This document shows, piece by piece, positions 39,329-48,989 of a stretch of 64,000 nucleotides of DNA (position 1 is the stretch's first letter; the number at the start of each line of letters is the position of its first letter). Source of the stretch: Trichomonas tenax (taxonomy: Eukaryota > Parabasalia > Trichomonadida > Trichomonadidae); assembly GCA_023091735.1 (NCBI GenBank), contig JALKBU010000076.1:29377-93376 (forward strand). The letters run 5' to 3'. Under the pieces are notes generated by a model. It worked only from the letters and a program-made list of their open reading frames with translations, had not been told where the DNA came from and searched no databases. The translations under genes and the position numbers were made by a program.

Positions 39329-41959
39329 TCATTTGAGACTTTGCGTTTGGAAATATCTCAGTCTCTCTAAGTCGTCTCTTGCGTTCTTCACTATTTGCTC
39401 AAATATATCTTCATTTATATCGCTCGATTCAACACCATAGAAACTTCCGATGCTTTCAACGAACTTCTCGAATATCTTTTTGAGCGTTTGATGAGATTTC
39501 TGTCTCTCATCGTTGATAAGCTTCATGTGTTTGTTTTCTTGGGCGATCATCTGTGCAGATACCTTTGCTTGAATCGCCTGCTTCTCCTTCTGCATTGAAA
39601 TCTTTTCTACACTCGTTTCGTTTTGAACTTGTTTCATCTTTTCTTTTAATTCATTATTTTCTTGTGTTAACTGCGCAATTTTATCTTCTTGGGCTGAAGA
39701 TGCATCAACAAGCTTCTGGTTGAGCTCTTCAGCCTCTTTACTCTTTGATCTGAGAGATTCAACGAGATCTTCAAGAGTCTTCTTGCTTTTATCGAAGTTA
39801 ACATAACAGTCTTCAAGACATTTCTCTAATTTCTTTCGCATTGCTGCTTTGTTGCGTTTGAGCTTCAGTTTGAGATCTGCAATTGTTTTCTCGTATTCCG
39901 TCAACTGGTTGTTCAATGCTTCGATTTGCGATGTTAAGTTTAGCTCACTTCTGTAAACGGTAACTTTTTGATCTTTGAGATGATCTTCTAACTTCTCCTG
40001 GAGATCTTTGAGGATTTCTGTGAGTTCTGCACATTGCTTAGATTTCTGTCTGAGGTCTTCTTCGAGTTTGTCTGTTCTTGCTTTCTGGTAATTTGTCTTT
40101 TCTTCACATCCATTCTTGAAATCTTGAGCAATTTTTGAGATTTGTTCATACTCAGCTTTCATTATTGATAATTCGTTCTGTGTGATTTGTAACTTGAGAG
40201 AAAGAACTTTGTTTTCATTTTCAAGTGTTTCGCGTTTAGAAGTTAATTCACATAACTGCGTCTTCTTCTCTGTATCGCTTTTAGTTAATTTCAGAATCTT
40301 TTCTTCAGTCTTCGCAATGTATTTCGTGAGTTTCTTGTTTGTTGCTTTCTCCTGTTGAACTTTGGTATTGATGGATTCAATGAAATGAGGAATATCACGA
40401 ATGTGAGTTCCTTTAAGCGATCCACTCTTTGAAATTTCATCCATCAATGACAATGACGATGTTACTGACTTTAATTGTTTTTCTAATATTGCATTGATGA
40501 AGAATTGCGACAAGAAGAGAGATTTGATGATGTTATCATTCTGTCCCTTAAGTATTTTCTCAAGAGAGCGTCTCTTTTGTTCAATATCGCATGTTGTGTA
40601 ATAATTGGAGTTAATAAACTTTGGATCTTTGATCAGCTCTCTCTGCATGGAATTCGTCATCTTTTCAAGTTTATCTGTAACGAATTCGATGATGTCATTG
40701 TCAACAGTAGATGAATTATCTTGCTGGCTGCTGTTGATGATTGATTGGATATCAGATAAATGATTTAATTCTTCAATTAATGCATCAATTATTTCATGAT
40801 ATTTAACTTGATCAGCAGTGAATGTTTCGAAGCGTTTCTTCTCTTTCTGCAAGTCTGCTTTAAGTTTCTCGTTCTCTGTTGTGAGATTCGTGATGGATTT
40901 TGCTGTCTCATTGAGCATGAGCTGTATTCTTTGAAGCGGTTGATACTGTGGAAGATTCTTGAAATTTTGGCAAATCACTTTCAAATTTCCTTTAAATGGA
41001 ATGAATAATTCATCAAATTCTTCTTTAGACATGAATGGCCTCATTGCAACTTTGGGTGTTGATTTGTTCTTGAGTTTTAATGCTTCAATCTCTTTGTTGA
41101 GATTATCAATTGCATTTTCAGAGAATAATACTGTTTGTTGGAATCCACCTAAAGTTTTGATCATTTGTCGGCGCTCTGTTGTGTATTTCTCTATTTCTAT
41201 TCTTTGATTATGAATTTGTTGCTCTAATGATGAAATTGCTTTGTTTTTCTGCTCCAATTCATTTGAAACTGCAACCAAAGATTTCTCAGCTTCACTAGAT
41301 AATGATGATGTGTTTAGCTTCATATTTAGTGAATCTAAGTCAGAGTTCAGTTTGAGGTTTTCATTCATGAGGTTTTCTTGTTCAGCTTTGAGATTGTGAT
41401 TCTCATGTTCAATCTGCTCGTACTTTTGGCTGAGATTTGTATATTTTTGAGCTAATTTATCCTTTTTTGTTTTAATCTGTTGATATTTACCGGTAATGTC
41501 CTCTAAAACTTGCCTATTTACGTCGAACTCTGACTTGTAACCCTTAAGATCCTTGTTTAACTTTGCTATTTTGGCTGTTTGCTCAGATAAAATCTTTGCA
41601 GTCTCTTCTTTTTGCTTTGTCAAGTTTAAAACATCATTTTGCAGCTTGCAGACTGTTTCTTCATTGCTTTGTGTTATTGTTTGTATTTGATTTTGAAGAT
41701 TTTGCTTCTCAATATTCGATTGAGAAAGTTTCTTTTGCATTTCCTGAAGTTTGTTGCTAATTTCGTTCGAAGATTCGAGCATTACGAATGTGTCTTGCAG
41801 CTGTTTGCGTACATTTTCAAGATTTTCATTCAAATTTTTGTTAACGTCCTCTAAATGCTTCTTTTCGAGTTTCAGCGTTTGTACCACTTTCTGGTTGTGT
41901 ATATTCTTCGGTTTTTCGTGGTCAGATAAATATGAGCACTCAGAACTTTCTGCACTCAT
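39329..41959 (-). CDS. Long coiled-coil protein, 876 residues
   Basis: After an acidic start (MSAESSECSYLSDHEKPK) the protein is heptad coiled coil from about residue 25 to 840. A break near 310-340 (FMSKEEFDELFIPFKGN) and another near 400-560 are less regular and may be hinges. The last 40 residues are globular-like (FVESIGSFYGVESSDINEDIF). There is no motor, membrane segment or enzyme motif. Such proteins act as Golgi tethers, centrosomal or cytoskeletal rods; the sequence does not say which. The upstream region (41960-43448) is gene-free. Confidence 0.8.
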   Translation of the reverse strand: MSAESSECSYLSDHEKPKNIHNQKVVQTLKLEKKHLEDVNKNLNENLENVRKQLQDTFVMLESSNEISNKLQEMQKKLSQSNIEKQNLQNQIQTITQSNEETVCKLQNDVLNLTKQKEETAKILSEQTAKIAKLNKDLKGYKSEFDVNRQVLEDITGKYQQIKTKKDKLAQKYTNLSQKYEQIEHENHNLKAEQENLMNENLKLNSDLDSLNMKLNTSSLSSEAEKSLVAVSNELEQKNKAISSLEQQIHNQRIEIEKYTTERRQMIKTLGGFQQTVLFSENAIDNLNKEIEALKLKNKSTPKVAMRPFMSKEEFDELFIPFKGNLKVICQNFKNLPQYQPLQRIQLMLNETAKSITNLTTENEKLKADLQKEKKRFETFTADQVKYHEIIDALIEELNHLSDIQSIINSSQQDNSSTVDNDIIEFVTDKLEKMTNSMQRELIKDPKFINSNYYTTCDIEQKRRSLEKILKGQNDNIIKSLFLSQFFINAILEKQLKSVTSSLSLMDEISKSGSLKGTHIRDIPHFIESINTKVQQEKATNKKLTKYIAKTEEKILKLTKSDTEKKTQLCELTSKRETLENENKVLSLKLQITQNELSIMKAEYEQISKIAQDFKNGCEEKTNYQKARTDKLEEDLRQKSKQCAELTEILKDLQEKLEDHLKDQKVTVYRSELNLTSQIEALNNQLTEYEKTIADLKLKLKRNKAAMRKKLEKCLEDCYVNFDKSKKTLEDLVESLRSKSKEAEELNQKLVDASSAQEDKIAQLTQENNELKEKMKQVQNETSVEKISMQKEKQAIQAKVSAQMIAQENKHMKLINDERQKSHQTLKKIFEKFVESIGSFYGVESSDINEDIFEQIVKNARDDLERLRYFQTQSLK

Positions 41960-43448
41960 ATTTGATGACCGTTTAGAAATTTAGCATCAATAAACGGGGG
42001 CGACCCTATTTTATATTGCAGGGGGTGACACTAATTTTATTTTCATACAAGATTTAAAAATCATGATTTATCGATGTTTTTGTTTCATGAACATAATGTT
42101 TTACGTTTCATGTTTGTTAGATCGCATTGTATTCTATGCGTTAGACCTGCAATTGTTAATTTTAAAATTGCAGATTGCTATGGAGAAAGCACTATTCACA
42201 TCCGAGATGATTTTCAATATAATTTGAAAGGGAAATATTTCATTGATAAAAGAGTTTAAGAATGCGTGCTTGCACTTTCAGATTCACATACAATAGATGC
42301 TTCAATCAGCACAAGCAATGATGATTATATAGCCAATGAACTGCAATTTTTGATTAAATTTATCAAATGATTAAATTTTTCAATGGGTTTAATAATTTTA
42401 ATGGTGCTGCTCAAGAACTTCATGGTCGTTCTAAACCTGGTTTCACACTCACATTTTGCACATATTTGTTCATTGAAATGGACATTTTTATTGCATAGTT
42501 TGCAATTAATTGCCGTTAGAGATATTATCGATACTTGCTTTATATGACCGCATTTTTGCTTTTAAATTACAAAAACAGTTCATGAGCTCTCAAAATCATA
42601 TTACGTATACTAAAACGATAAATTTAACAATGAGAATCGACTCGATCTTGCTTGAGCAATAATCGATTATTTCGCTATCAGTTCATTGACTTAGAATAAT
42701 GATTCGGCAACCGTCAATAGACTACATCTTATAAGAATTATGTTGGGTTTTCAAAGCCGTTAAATAACTCAATATTAACATTCAAATCAATATTTTGTCG
42801 ACCTCATAAAATCGATAGATTTTGAATAAATAACATTCAATATATATATATCCAAACCCTAAAACAAAACCACGTTCATTTGAACCCTCTTTTAGAGAAC
42901 AACTTATTATGAACCCATATTTTTTTATCAATTTTAGTTGCCATTTTTGATTTTATGTCACAGTCCTTTTAATTTTTCAATCTTATTTGGAGAATAGAGA
43001 ATCCTTTATAGAGTGAAGGGATTAGTCTTTATTCTCTTGATAATTTTATCATTGAAAAACGTCATTTTTCAGAATCACAAGATTTTAAGTGATGAACTGC
43101 CTATTCTACAATGTTTTACGTCTTATCAGTGAGTATTGGAGTGATATGTATACAGATGCAGTCCGGCATACAACGAATACGCCCATTAGTCAATCAATCC
43201 CCCAAATGAACGCGATTTATCGATAAAATACAAAATCCATTCATGCACATTTCAAGGCTTGAAAGGTGGTGTCATTATCTTTGATTGTTACGCAAATGTT
43301 TTAGTTTCTAGTGTTAAATTTATTTCATTGAAAGCTCCAGGCATGGATGATTACGATCATCTGGTGGCTGATGCAATAACTTTAGAAGATGAAATCTGTA
43401 TCCAGGAGAAAGTATGCAACATTAATATGAAATGTGATGTGATTTTGA
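41960..43448. other. Gene-free region, 1.5 kb
   Basis: AT-rich; ORFs at 42074-42259 and 43259-43456 are short, and I see no domain in them. No repeat or RNA gene recognised. Confidence 0.45.
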
Positions 43449-44252
43449 TTAGATGACTTCAACCTCTTCGAATTCTTCATCATTATATCCGATCATAGTG
43501 TCTGAGAGGGATTTCGCACGCTTGTAGAGTTCACTCATTTCATGATGAATCTCTGTCTCGCCTGCTGTTCTTTTAGTGAGTGTTGTGATCCAGTTGAGAT
43601 CAGCAAGGCATCTTTCCATTGAGTTTTTCTCCTGCATCAAATTGTCTTTGACTATCTCAAAATATTCATCGGAAGGAGGATATTCATCAGCATCAGGCGG
43701 ACTTAGAAGTTTGAGTAGATCTTCAATCTTATTAAGAAATGGAACATACTCATTTTTGTAATTCTGTGATAACAATCTTGCATTTGTAAGATTGATTTTT
43801 TGCTGTTTTGTCATATCAGACTTCTTAACCACAGGAAACTGTGCAGGAAGATAAGTGAGTTGAGGATAAATATGCTTATAATCTTCACACCAAATTTGGA
43901 GAATAACGGGAAAGTATTGCTCAATTTTATCAATAAACTTTTTTGGAGGTGGTAGATTGAGATAAAAGTTGTTAAGGAATCCATACAAATAAGAATGACA
44001 TAGTTCTTGTCTAAAATGTGCAGATCTAACGAAAAAGTAGTTTGTTAATTGTAGTGTTAGATATCTTATATGAGATGAAGTACTTTGAGCTCGTTTTTCA
44101 AGGAATTGGTAAAAAGAATGATATTGAGAATAATCTGTTCTTAATTGCTTCACTAATTTCGTTAAATATTTTTCAACCAGAACATCGCCATCGCCTTTCT
44201 CTGAAGTTAACAATCGAATCATTCTCCAAACATCAACAGTTTCCGTAGTCAT
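43449..44252 (-). CDS. UVSSA-like protein (VHS/ENTH-type N-terminal domain)
   Basis: A 267-residue protein from MTTETVDVW. Residues about 35-150 match the N-terminal domain of UV-stimulated scaffold protein A: HIRYLTLQLTNYFFVRSAHFR, then FLNNFYLNLPPP, then a helix ending in IWCEDYKHIYPQLTYLP. In UVSSA this superhelical domain and a later region support transcription-coupled repair at stalled RNA polymerase II. The C-terminal zinc-binding DUF2043 part of animal UVSSA is missing; instead there are helices and an acidic tail (YNDEEFEEVEVI). An upstream ATG at 44327 would add 25 residues that run into the promoter array, so the inner start is preferred. The gene is head-to-head with the C1D-like gene at 44428. 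Confidence 0.75.
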   Translation of the reverse strand: MTTETVDVWRMIRLLTSEKGDGDVLVEKYLTKLVKQLRTDYSQYHSFYQFLEKRAQSTSSHIRYLTLQLTNYFFVRSAHFRQELCHSYLYGFLNNFYLNLPPPKKFIDKIEQYFPVILQIWCEDYKHIYPQLTYLPAQFPVVKKSDMTKQQKINLTNARLLSQNYKNEYVPFLNKIEDLLKLLSPPDADEYPPSDEYFEIVKDNLMQEKNSMERCLADLNWITTLTKRTAGETEIHHEMSELYKRAKSLSDTMIGYNDEEFEEVEVI

Positions 44253-44274
44253 TAATATTATGTCAAAATTTTGT

Positions 44275-44412
44275 TTTACATGGCAATTTGATATTTTTAC
44301 ATGACAATTAAACAGTTTACATTGCATAATTTAAATTTACGTGACATCCAATCAATATTTACACGACATTTTGCAGTTCTACATGACATTTTCCATAATT
44401 TCAAGACACTTT
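44275..44412. promoter_or_regulatory. Seven-copy TTTACATGACA array, about 20.5-base period
   Basis: Between two divergent genes, degenerate TTTAC(A/G)TGACA units have the C of TAC at 44279, 44300, 44320, 44340, 44362 and 44382; a seventh, weaker unit follows at 44402. Spacings are 21, 20, 20, 22, 20 and 20. All copies face the same way. An initiator TCATTA (44413-44418) follows, 10-15 bases before the C1D-like start. Confidence 0.75.
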
Positions 44413-44427
44413 TCATTATTTTTTTAA

Positions 44428-44694
44428 ATGAATGATTTGCAAGTTCTAAATGAATTTAAGCAAAAGCTCGATAAGTTTGAAAACGTTATCAACCAAGTGT
44501 TTCAGAAGCCATTGGATGAGACCTTGATCACAATGAGCGATCTCGAGAAAGTCAAATTCAAAACAATCTTAGCGCACACGATTCAGACATTATATATCTG
44601 CTATTTAAAGACTAACGGACAAGATCTAGAGAACAAAAAATATCTCGATCGCATCAAAATCTACTTAGCAAAGATTGACGAGCTTACAAAGTAG
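44428..44694 (+). CDS. C1D/Rrp47-like exosome cofactor
   Basis: An 88-residue protein that is the Sas10/C1D domain alone: an N-terminal helix (LDKFENVINQVF), a central helix pair with LEKVKFKTILAHTIQTLYICYLKTNGQD, and the final LDRIKIYLAKIDEL, matching the family's L.R...Y..K...I. C1D (yeast Rrp47/Lrp1) binds Rrp6 and helps the nuclear exosome process small RNAs. It is shorter than most members because the basic C-terminal tail is absent. A TCATTA initiator lies 13 bases before the ATG, at the edge of the periodic array shared with the UVSSA-like gene. Confidence 0.8.
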   Translation: MNDLQVLNEFKQKLDKFENVINQVFQKPLDETLITMSDLEKVKFKTILAHTIQTLYICYLKTNGQDLENKKYLDRIKIYLAKIDELTK

Positions 44695-45196
44695 AAAATT
44701 ACAAACGACGACTTATGATATCTAATCCCACACACTGTTCTTATTCAAAACTTAGAAATATTATAGTTTCATTTATTATTTTTCATATAATCAAATATAT
44801 CAATATCCATAATATCACATATATGGTTTATCATAGCTCTTAAGTCAAATATCAAATACTGAATTTTTATATTTTGTTATTATTAATAAACTCTGTCATT
44901 CATCATTTTTAAACCCTATGGCTTTTTATCCTATAATAAACAAAACGCGAAATTTCAAATATGAAATTGTAAAAAATCGAGATTTTCATGTAAATCACTT
45001 ATAGATAAAATAGGAACTTGAAACACTTTTGAGGCACTATAATGTTGGAACTCAAAAACAAAAATTATTTTTATTGAATTGAAAAACTTGAATTCAAGAA
45101 AGATTTTAACGCAAAAAGTGAATATTTTCAAATATAGATATCAAATCAATTGTTTATTTATTTGTTTAAAAATTAAAAACGTGAATAAATCAAAAA
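44695..45196. other. Intergenic spacer
   Basis: AT-rich 500 bases without recognised features. Confidence 0.4.
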
Positions 45197-45742
45197 ATGG
45201 GTTGCGCAAACTCATCGTCTGTTGTTGGGACGAGTTTGAACCAAGAGCCCGTTCGCATAACGATATTGGGACTCTCTGGTGTCGGCAAAACATCATTAAT
45301 CGAATACGCTGCAGGAGTTTATAATCCAGATGACCCACCAGTCCACACAAATGGCATTGTGCTGACTGATGTCATTATAGAGCAGATTAAGTATCGCTTT
45401 TACGATATCAGTGGGTTCCCATCGCACACGAGTGAGTGGCACAAGTGTATTGGAGATAGCGATTGCATAATATACATTGTTGACCCCACAGGCATCAATG
45501 CTGGCCTTGCGTTCACTCAGGACATTATAAATAGAACAAGAGATAACATTGTATCGAGAAAGCTTCCTGTGTACATTTTATTGAACAAAGCACCACCGGA
45601 AACAAATGTTGACAACATATACAATATAATGGAAAAATATTTCTATAATATTCCACATGCATTTGGAAGAGTTCACAAATTAAATCCAGAATTGATGAAA
45701 ATATTCGATTGGATTCAATCTGTTGTTCAAAAGAAATCATAA
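45197..45742 (+). CDS. Arf-like small GTPase with degenerate NKxD
   Basis: A 181-residue G protein. It starts MGCANSSS, a typical N-myristoylation site (Gly2, Ser/Asn at 5-6) with a nearby Cys that could be palmitoylated, implying membrane attachment. The P-loop is GLSGVGKT (25-32) and the G3 motif is DISG (70-73). The G4 motif is altered: NKAP (130-133) in place of NKxD, so the residue that reads guanine is missing. The SAK motif is not clear. It could bind nucleotide with altered specificity or be partly degenerate. The family is closest to Arf/Arl or G-alpha-like by its start and layout. Confidence 0.75.
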   Translation: MGCANSSSVVGTSLNQEPVRITILGLSGVGKTSLIEYAAGVYNPDDPPVHTNGIVLTDVIIEQIKYRFYDISGFPSHTSEWHKCIGDSDCIIYIVDPTGINAGLAFTQDIINRTRDNIVSRKLPVYILLNKAPPETNVDNIYNIMEKYFYNIPHAFGRVHKLNPELMKIFDWIQSVVQKKS

Positions 45743-46018
45743 TCCAATAGAAGTTTTTATATTTTACTCAAATTGTTAGAAAAATATTTTCATCTGTTGC
45801 CTCTCAACTTAGTTCTTCAAAAATAGATTAACAAAACTAATGTCAACACGAATTAACGATGTTCACTAGGATTTATGCAGTTCTAATGCAAAAATTGAAT
45901 TTCGAAATAAATAAGTAATGATACATCTATTTATTTCATCGAAATGTAAAACTGTATGTAAATAATATAAATAAATATCAACTTTAAATATTATTAAACA
46001 AAATTTATAAATATAAGC

Positions 46019-47572
46019 TCACTTTCCGAGTTTGTTGTACATATCAATCATCTTCTTGTTTTCGAGGGTCTTCAATTCAACAAGTTTCCTCTTCTGTTTG
46101 AGAGATTCTCTCTCTTGGGCAATGAATTCTTCTTGCATCATCAACTCAGCCTCTCTCTGATCGAGCTGAAGCTTTCTTGCAGCTTCTTTCTGTCTGATAC
46201 TGTCAGCAGCATCGAGTTCTGCTTTAAACTTCGCCTCTTTGTTCATCAATGTCATCGAGTCGAGGCCTGGAACGTTGAGAATTGCTTTGAGATTTTCTTT
46301 TCTTCTTTCGTTGGCAGCTTTGATTTCTTCAATCTTGCGGCGATTCTCATCAACGCGTTGAACCATTCCACCAAGATCTCCCGTCTGCAGCTGCTCGCGA
46401 AGGATCCTCGCACGGTTATCGACGTCGTTTTCAAGATCATGACGCTCCATCAAATACTGCTGGTGTTCAAGCTCTAACTGAGCTCTGCGTGCTGCAGCTG
46501 CTCTCTCAAGAAGAGTATAGCGCTTATCAAGTGTTGCAATGATGCTTTCATATGATTCACGCTGCTTTTCTTCTTTAGCTTTTTTGTGTTTTTGCGTTTC
46601 GTGCTCCTTGAAGCGTTTCGCGATCTGTTGTGAAAGTTCTGAACGCATATGTGCGATTTCTGCTTCTGTTGTTGCGATTTTCAGCTTCGTTTCGAGTTTT
46701 CCTGCTTCGTATTCCAATTCGATTGCTTCTGCTTGAACATCCTGCAAAGGAAGATTTTCGGCCTCGATTTTTGTTTTAATTGCGAGTCTTTGCGCTTCGC
46801 GGGCTTTATATGTCTTGAAAAGAGATTTTCTGGAATCATCAATTCTATTATATTCTTCTTCGAGTTCTTTGATCTCTTCATCGGCTTCATGAGCATCAGC
46901 ACGACGTTTTGCAAGGTCATTTTCAAGTTTCGTCAATAATGTTTTCTTGTAATCAATTATTTCCATAATTTTGCTATTCTTCATTTTAATCTGTTCATTT
47001 TCACCTTTCATCATTGCAATTTTGCGATCTAATGCAGACATATCTTCGAGTGCCGCTTGTTTTTTAGATAATTCATCGGATTCTTTTTGTAATTGCTTTA
47101 ATTTTTTGAATAGCTGTGATTTATGATTTCTAACTTTCGAATGCTCTTCTTCTACAAACTTAATTTGGTTTGTTGATGTCTTTATGAGCTCTTTTGCTTC
47201 AGTTATTTGGTCTTGGAGCTCTTTGAGTGTCTGTTTGAGTGTTGCGCTTCTCTCTATTTCGAAGTCGACGTTGAGAACGTGTGTGCTCATCTGTATTTGA
47301 TTTTGTTGTTGAATTTGTTTATTTTCTTGTATCTCTTGAATACTTTGGTTAACTGTCTGAAGTTTATCCTGCATATCGGCAATTTGTTCATCTACAAACG
47401 AAATTTCATCTGAAATGTCTGCGATTTGTGCTTCCAAATTATCATTTCGCTTTCTTTCGCGGTTAAGGAAGACATTTCTCTCCTTTTTGAACGGCGCTGG
47501 TGATTCAATGATAGAATCTTCGACTGTTTCCGGCGTCTCTGGCGTAGATTTGCTCAGATTCGAGACGCTCAT
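46019..47572 (-). CDS. Coiled-coil protein, 517 residues
   Basis: After a Ser/Thr/Pro-rich N terminus (about 1-30), the protein is continuous charged coiled coil to the end, with an internal kink around GDLGGMVQRVDENRRK and LNVPGLDSMTLMN. It is rich in Arg/Gln/Glu, as in axonemal or basal-body filament proteins, but I cannot assign it to a named family. Upstream, a palindromic pair of TTTACATGTCA motifs (47599 and about 47627) lies 25-60 bases before the start. Confidence 0.8.
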   Translation of the reverse strand: MSVSNLSKSTPETPETVEDSIIESPAPFKKERNVFLNRERKRNDNLEAQIADISDEISFVDEQIADMQDKLQTVNQSIQEIQENKQIQQQNQIQMSTHVLNVDFEIERSATLKQTLKELQDQITEAKELIKTSTNQIKFVEEEHSKVRNHKSQLFKKLKQLQKESDELSKKQAALEDMSALDRKIAMMKGENEQIKMKNSKIMEIIDYKKTLLTKLENDLAKRRADAHEADEEIKELEEEYNRIDDSRKSLFKTYKAREAQRLAIKTKIEAENLPLQDVQAEAIELEYEAGKLETKLKIATTEAEIAHMRSELSQQIAKRFKEHETQKHKKAKEEKQRESYESIIATLDKRYTLLERAAAARRAQLELEHQQYLMERHDLENDVDNRARILREQLQTGDLGGMVQRVDENRRKIEEIKAANERRKENLKAILNVPGLDSMTLMNKEAKFKAELDAADSIRQKEAARKLQLDQREAELMMQEEFIAQERESLKQKRKLVELKTLENKKMIDMYNKLGK

Positions 47573-47886
47573 CTAAAAATTAAAACGCTTATTAATAATT
47601 TACATGTCAAAAATTATGAATTTTGTCATGTAAAATCTCATTCAATCATCATTTTTCTTTATTTAGCTAATGAACCAAACAAAACCAATAATACTTATAT
47701 CAAAGCTAACTTTACCTGAATTGATTTCTATACGTTTCGCATGACATTATAGATATTTTATAAGTTTTTTTAAAAAACCTCTTTAACATATCATAATATT
47801 CGAAATTTATAACATACAGAAGGTGGCTATCACAAATATGACGTTTATAGCTCTCAATAATACATTTTATTTGCATCAAATTTTTG
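47573..47886. other. Promoter region with palindromic TTTACATGTCA pair
   Basis: Holds TTTACATGTCA at 47599-47609 and its reverse form TCATGTAAA at 47626-47634, about 17 bases apart, upstream of the coiled-coil gene. Confidence 0.5.
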
Positions 47887-48015
47887 GCGTCACTGAATTT
47901 TCTACGCCTACTCAAACATTCCGATTTTTCTCCACCAGTATGAATATTTAAGGTCTAATTTTGGTGGCAAATGAAAAATTTTCCCATCTAAAATGCTGTG
48001 GATATATAAAGCATG
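47887..48015 (+). repeat. Left arm of 129-base inverted repeat
   Basis: Reverse complement of 48697-48825; I see no difference over most of the arm. It starts GCGTCACTG. A TCAA(A)TTTTT sequence borders both outer edges and may be a target duplication. Confidence 0.75.
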
Positions 48016-48160
48016 CGATCTGATTTGTACTGAATGAGCTTGTTTGCAAATTAAAATTGTGATCACGAGCTACAAGCATCTGGTGCCATAACGCCACAAG
48101 GAGCACTACTTCCCTGTATTGCTATGACTTCTGTTGTGTAATTGCTGACTATGATATTTC

Positions 48161-48187
48161 TGTCACTTTTACGATTTTCCCGCCAAA
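48161..48187 (+). promoter_or_regulatory. Initiator plus E2F-like site
   Basis: TGTCACTTTT (48161-48170) followed by TTTTCCCGCCAAA (48175-48187). The latter contains the E2F/DP consensus TTTCCCGCCAAA exactly. No clear gene starts downstream. Confidence 0.5.
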
Positions 48188-48696
48188 TATTTTTGTTAAC
48201 ATATGTTCTTGCTTCGTATATAATATGTGTATATATTTTGAAAATAAATTACTGAATTAAAATAGCTCTAAGTCTCTATTTCAATGAAAAAAAATACAAC
48301 AAAAGTATTTATAATTAAAAAAAAAATTAAATAATCTTTTGTTAAAAAGGGTGAGATAAAGCTGAATGCGATGATGATAATATGATGGCTTATCACCTGC
48401 ATATGTATCCGATTAAATATCAATACCCAATCTGTTCATTTTTAGTAATTCTGATTTTATCTCGTTATTATTCACTTGATTTGTCCATTCTCAACGCAGA
48501 CAAATCAGTGTCTACTAAATGTTGGACTTACAGGATAAAAATGTGTTGCGTTTTATTCGCAAAATATTCAATCTTAATTTGCAACCCTTACTTTTCATCC
48601 ACACAGCATGCAAACAACATGAGAAATGATAATCCGTCAGTTAACATCAAAATAAATCAAGATTTTTTTTGATATAATATTGAATAATATATTTTT

Positions 48697-48825
48697 CATG
48701 CTTTATATATCCACAGCATTTTAGATGGGAAAATTTTTCATTTGCCACCAAAATTAGACCTTAAATATTCATACTGGTGGAGAAAAATCGGAATGTTTGA
48801 GTAGGCGTAGAAAATTCAGTGACGC
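48697..48825 (-). repeat. Right arm of 129-base inverted repeat
   Basis: Partner of 47887-48015. Confidence 0.75.
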
Positions 48826-48989
48826 TCAATTTTTTTTAGTTAAACGTCTATAAATGATCTAATTCTGATAAAATCTAGCATCATTATATTTGATTGAGAA
48901 GAATAAAATTTGGTATTTTGATTAAAAATATAATCTCAAAAAATATAAAAAATAAACAAACATTTAATATACATAATAAAGATATAAAA

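Larger units (their letters stand above)
47887..48825. mobile_element. Element bounded by long inverted repeats
   Basis: The two 129-base arms enclose 681 bases holding a TGAGCTTGTTTG sequence (48036) also seen in the 27601-27690 repeats, and an initiator plus E2F-like site at 48161-48187. One ORF (48382-48672, 96 codons, plus) lacks a domain. It is similar in plan to the inverted repeat at 26895-28225. It has no transposase and would be non-autonomous. Confidence 0.55.

Noticed and set aside
1193..44412. CRISPR array for the regular repeats
   Set aside because: The repeats are degenerate, with no unique equal-length spacers and no cas genes; the genome is eukaryotic.
48382..48672. 96-codon ORF as the gene of the inverted-repeat element
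   Set aside because: Composition is that of random AT-rich DNA and no domain is visible.
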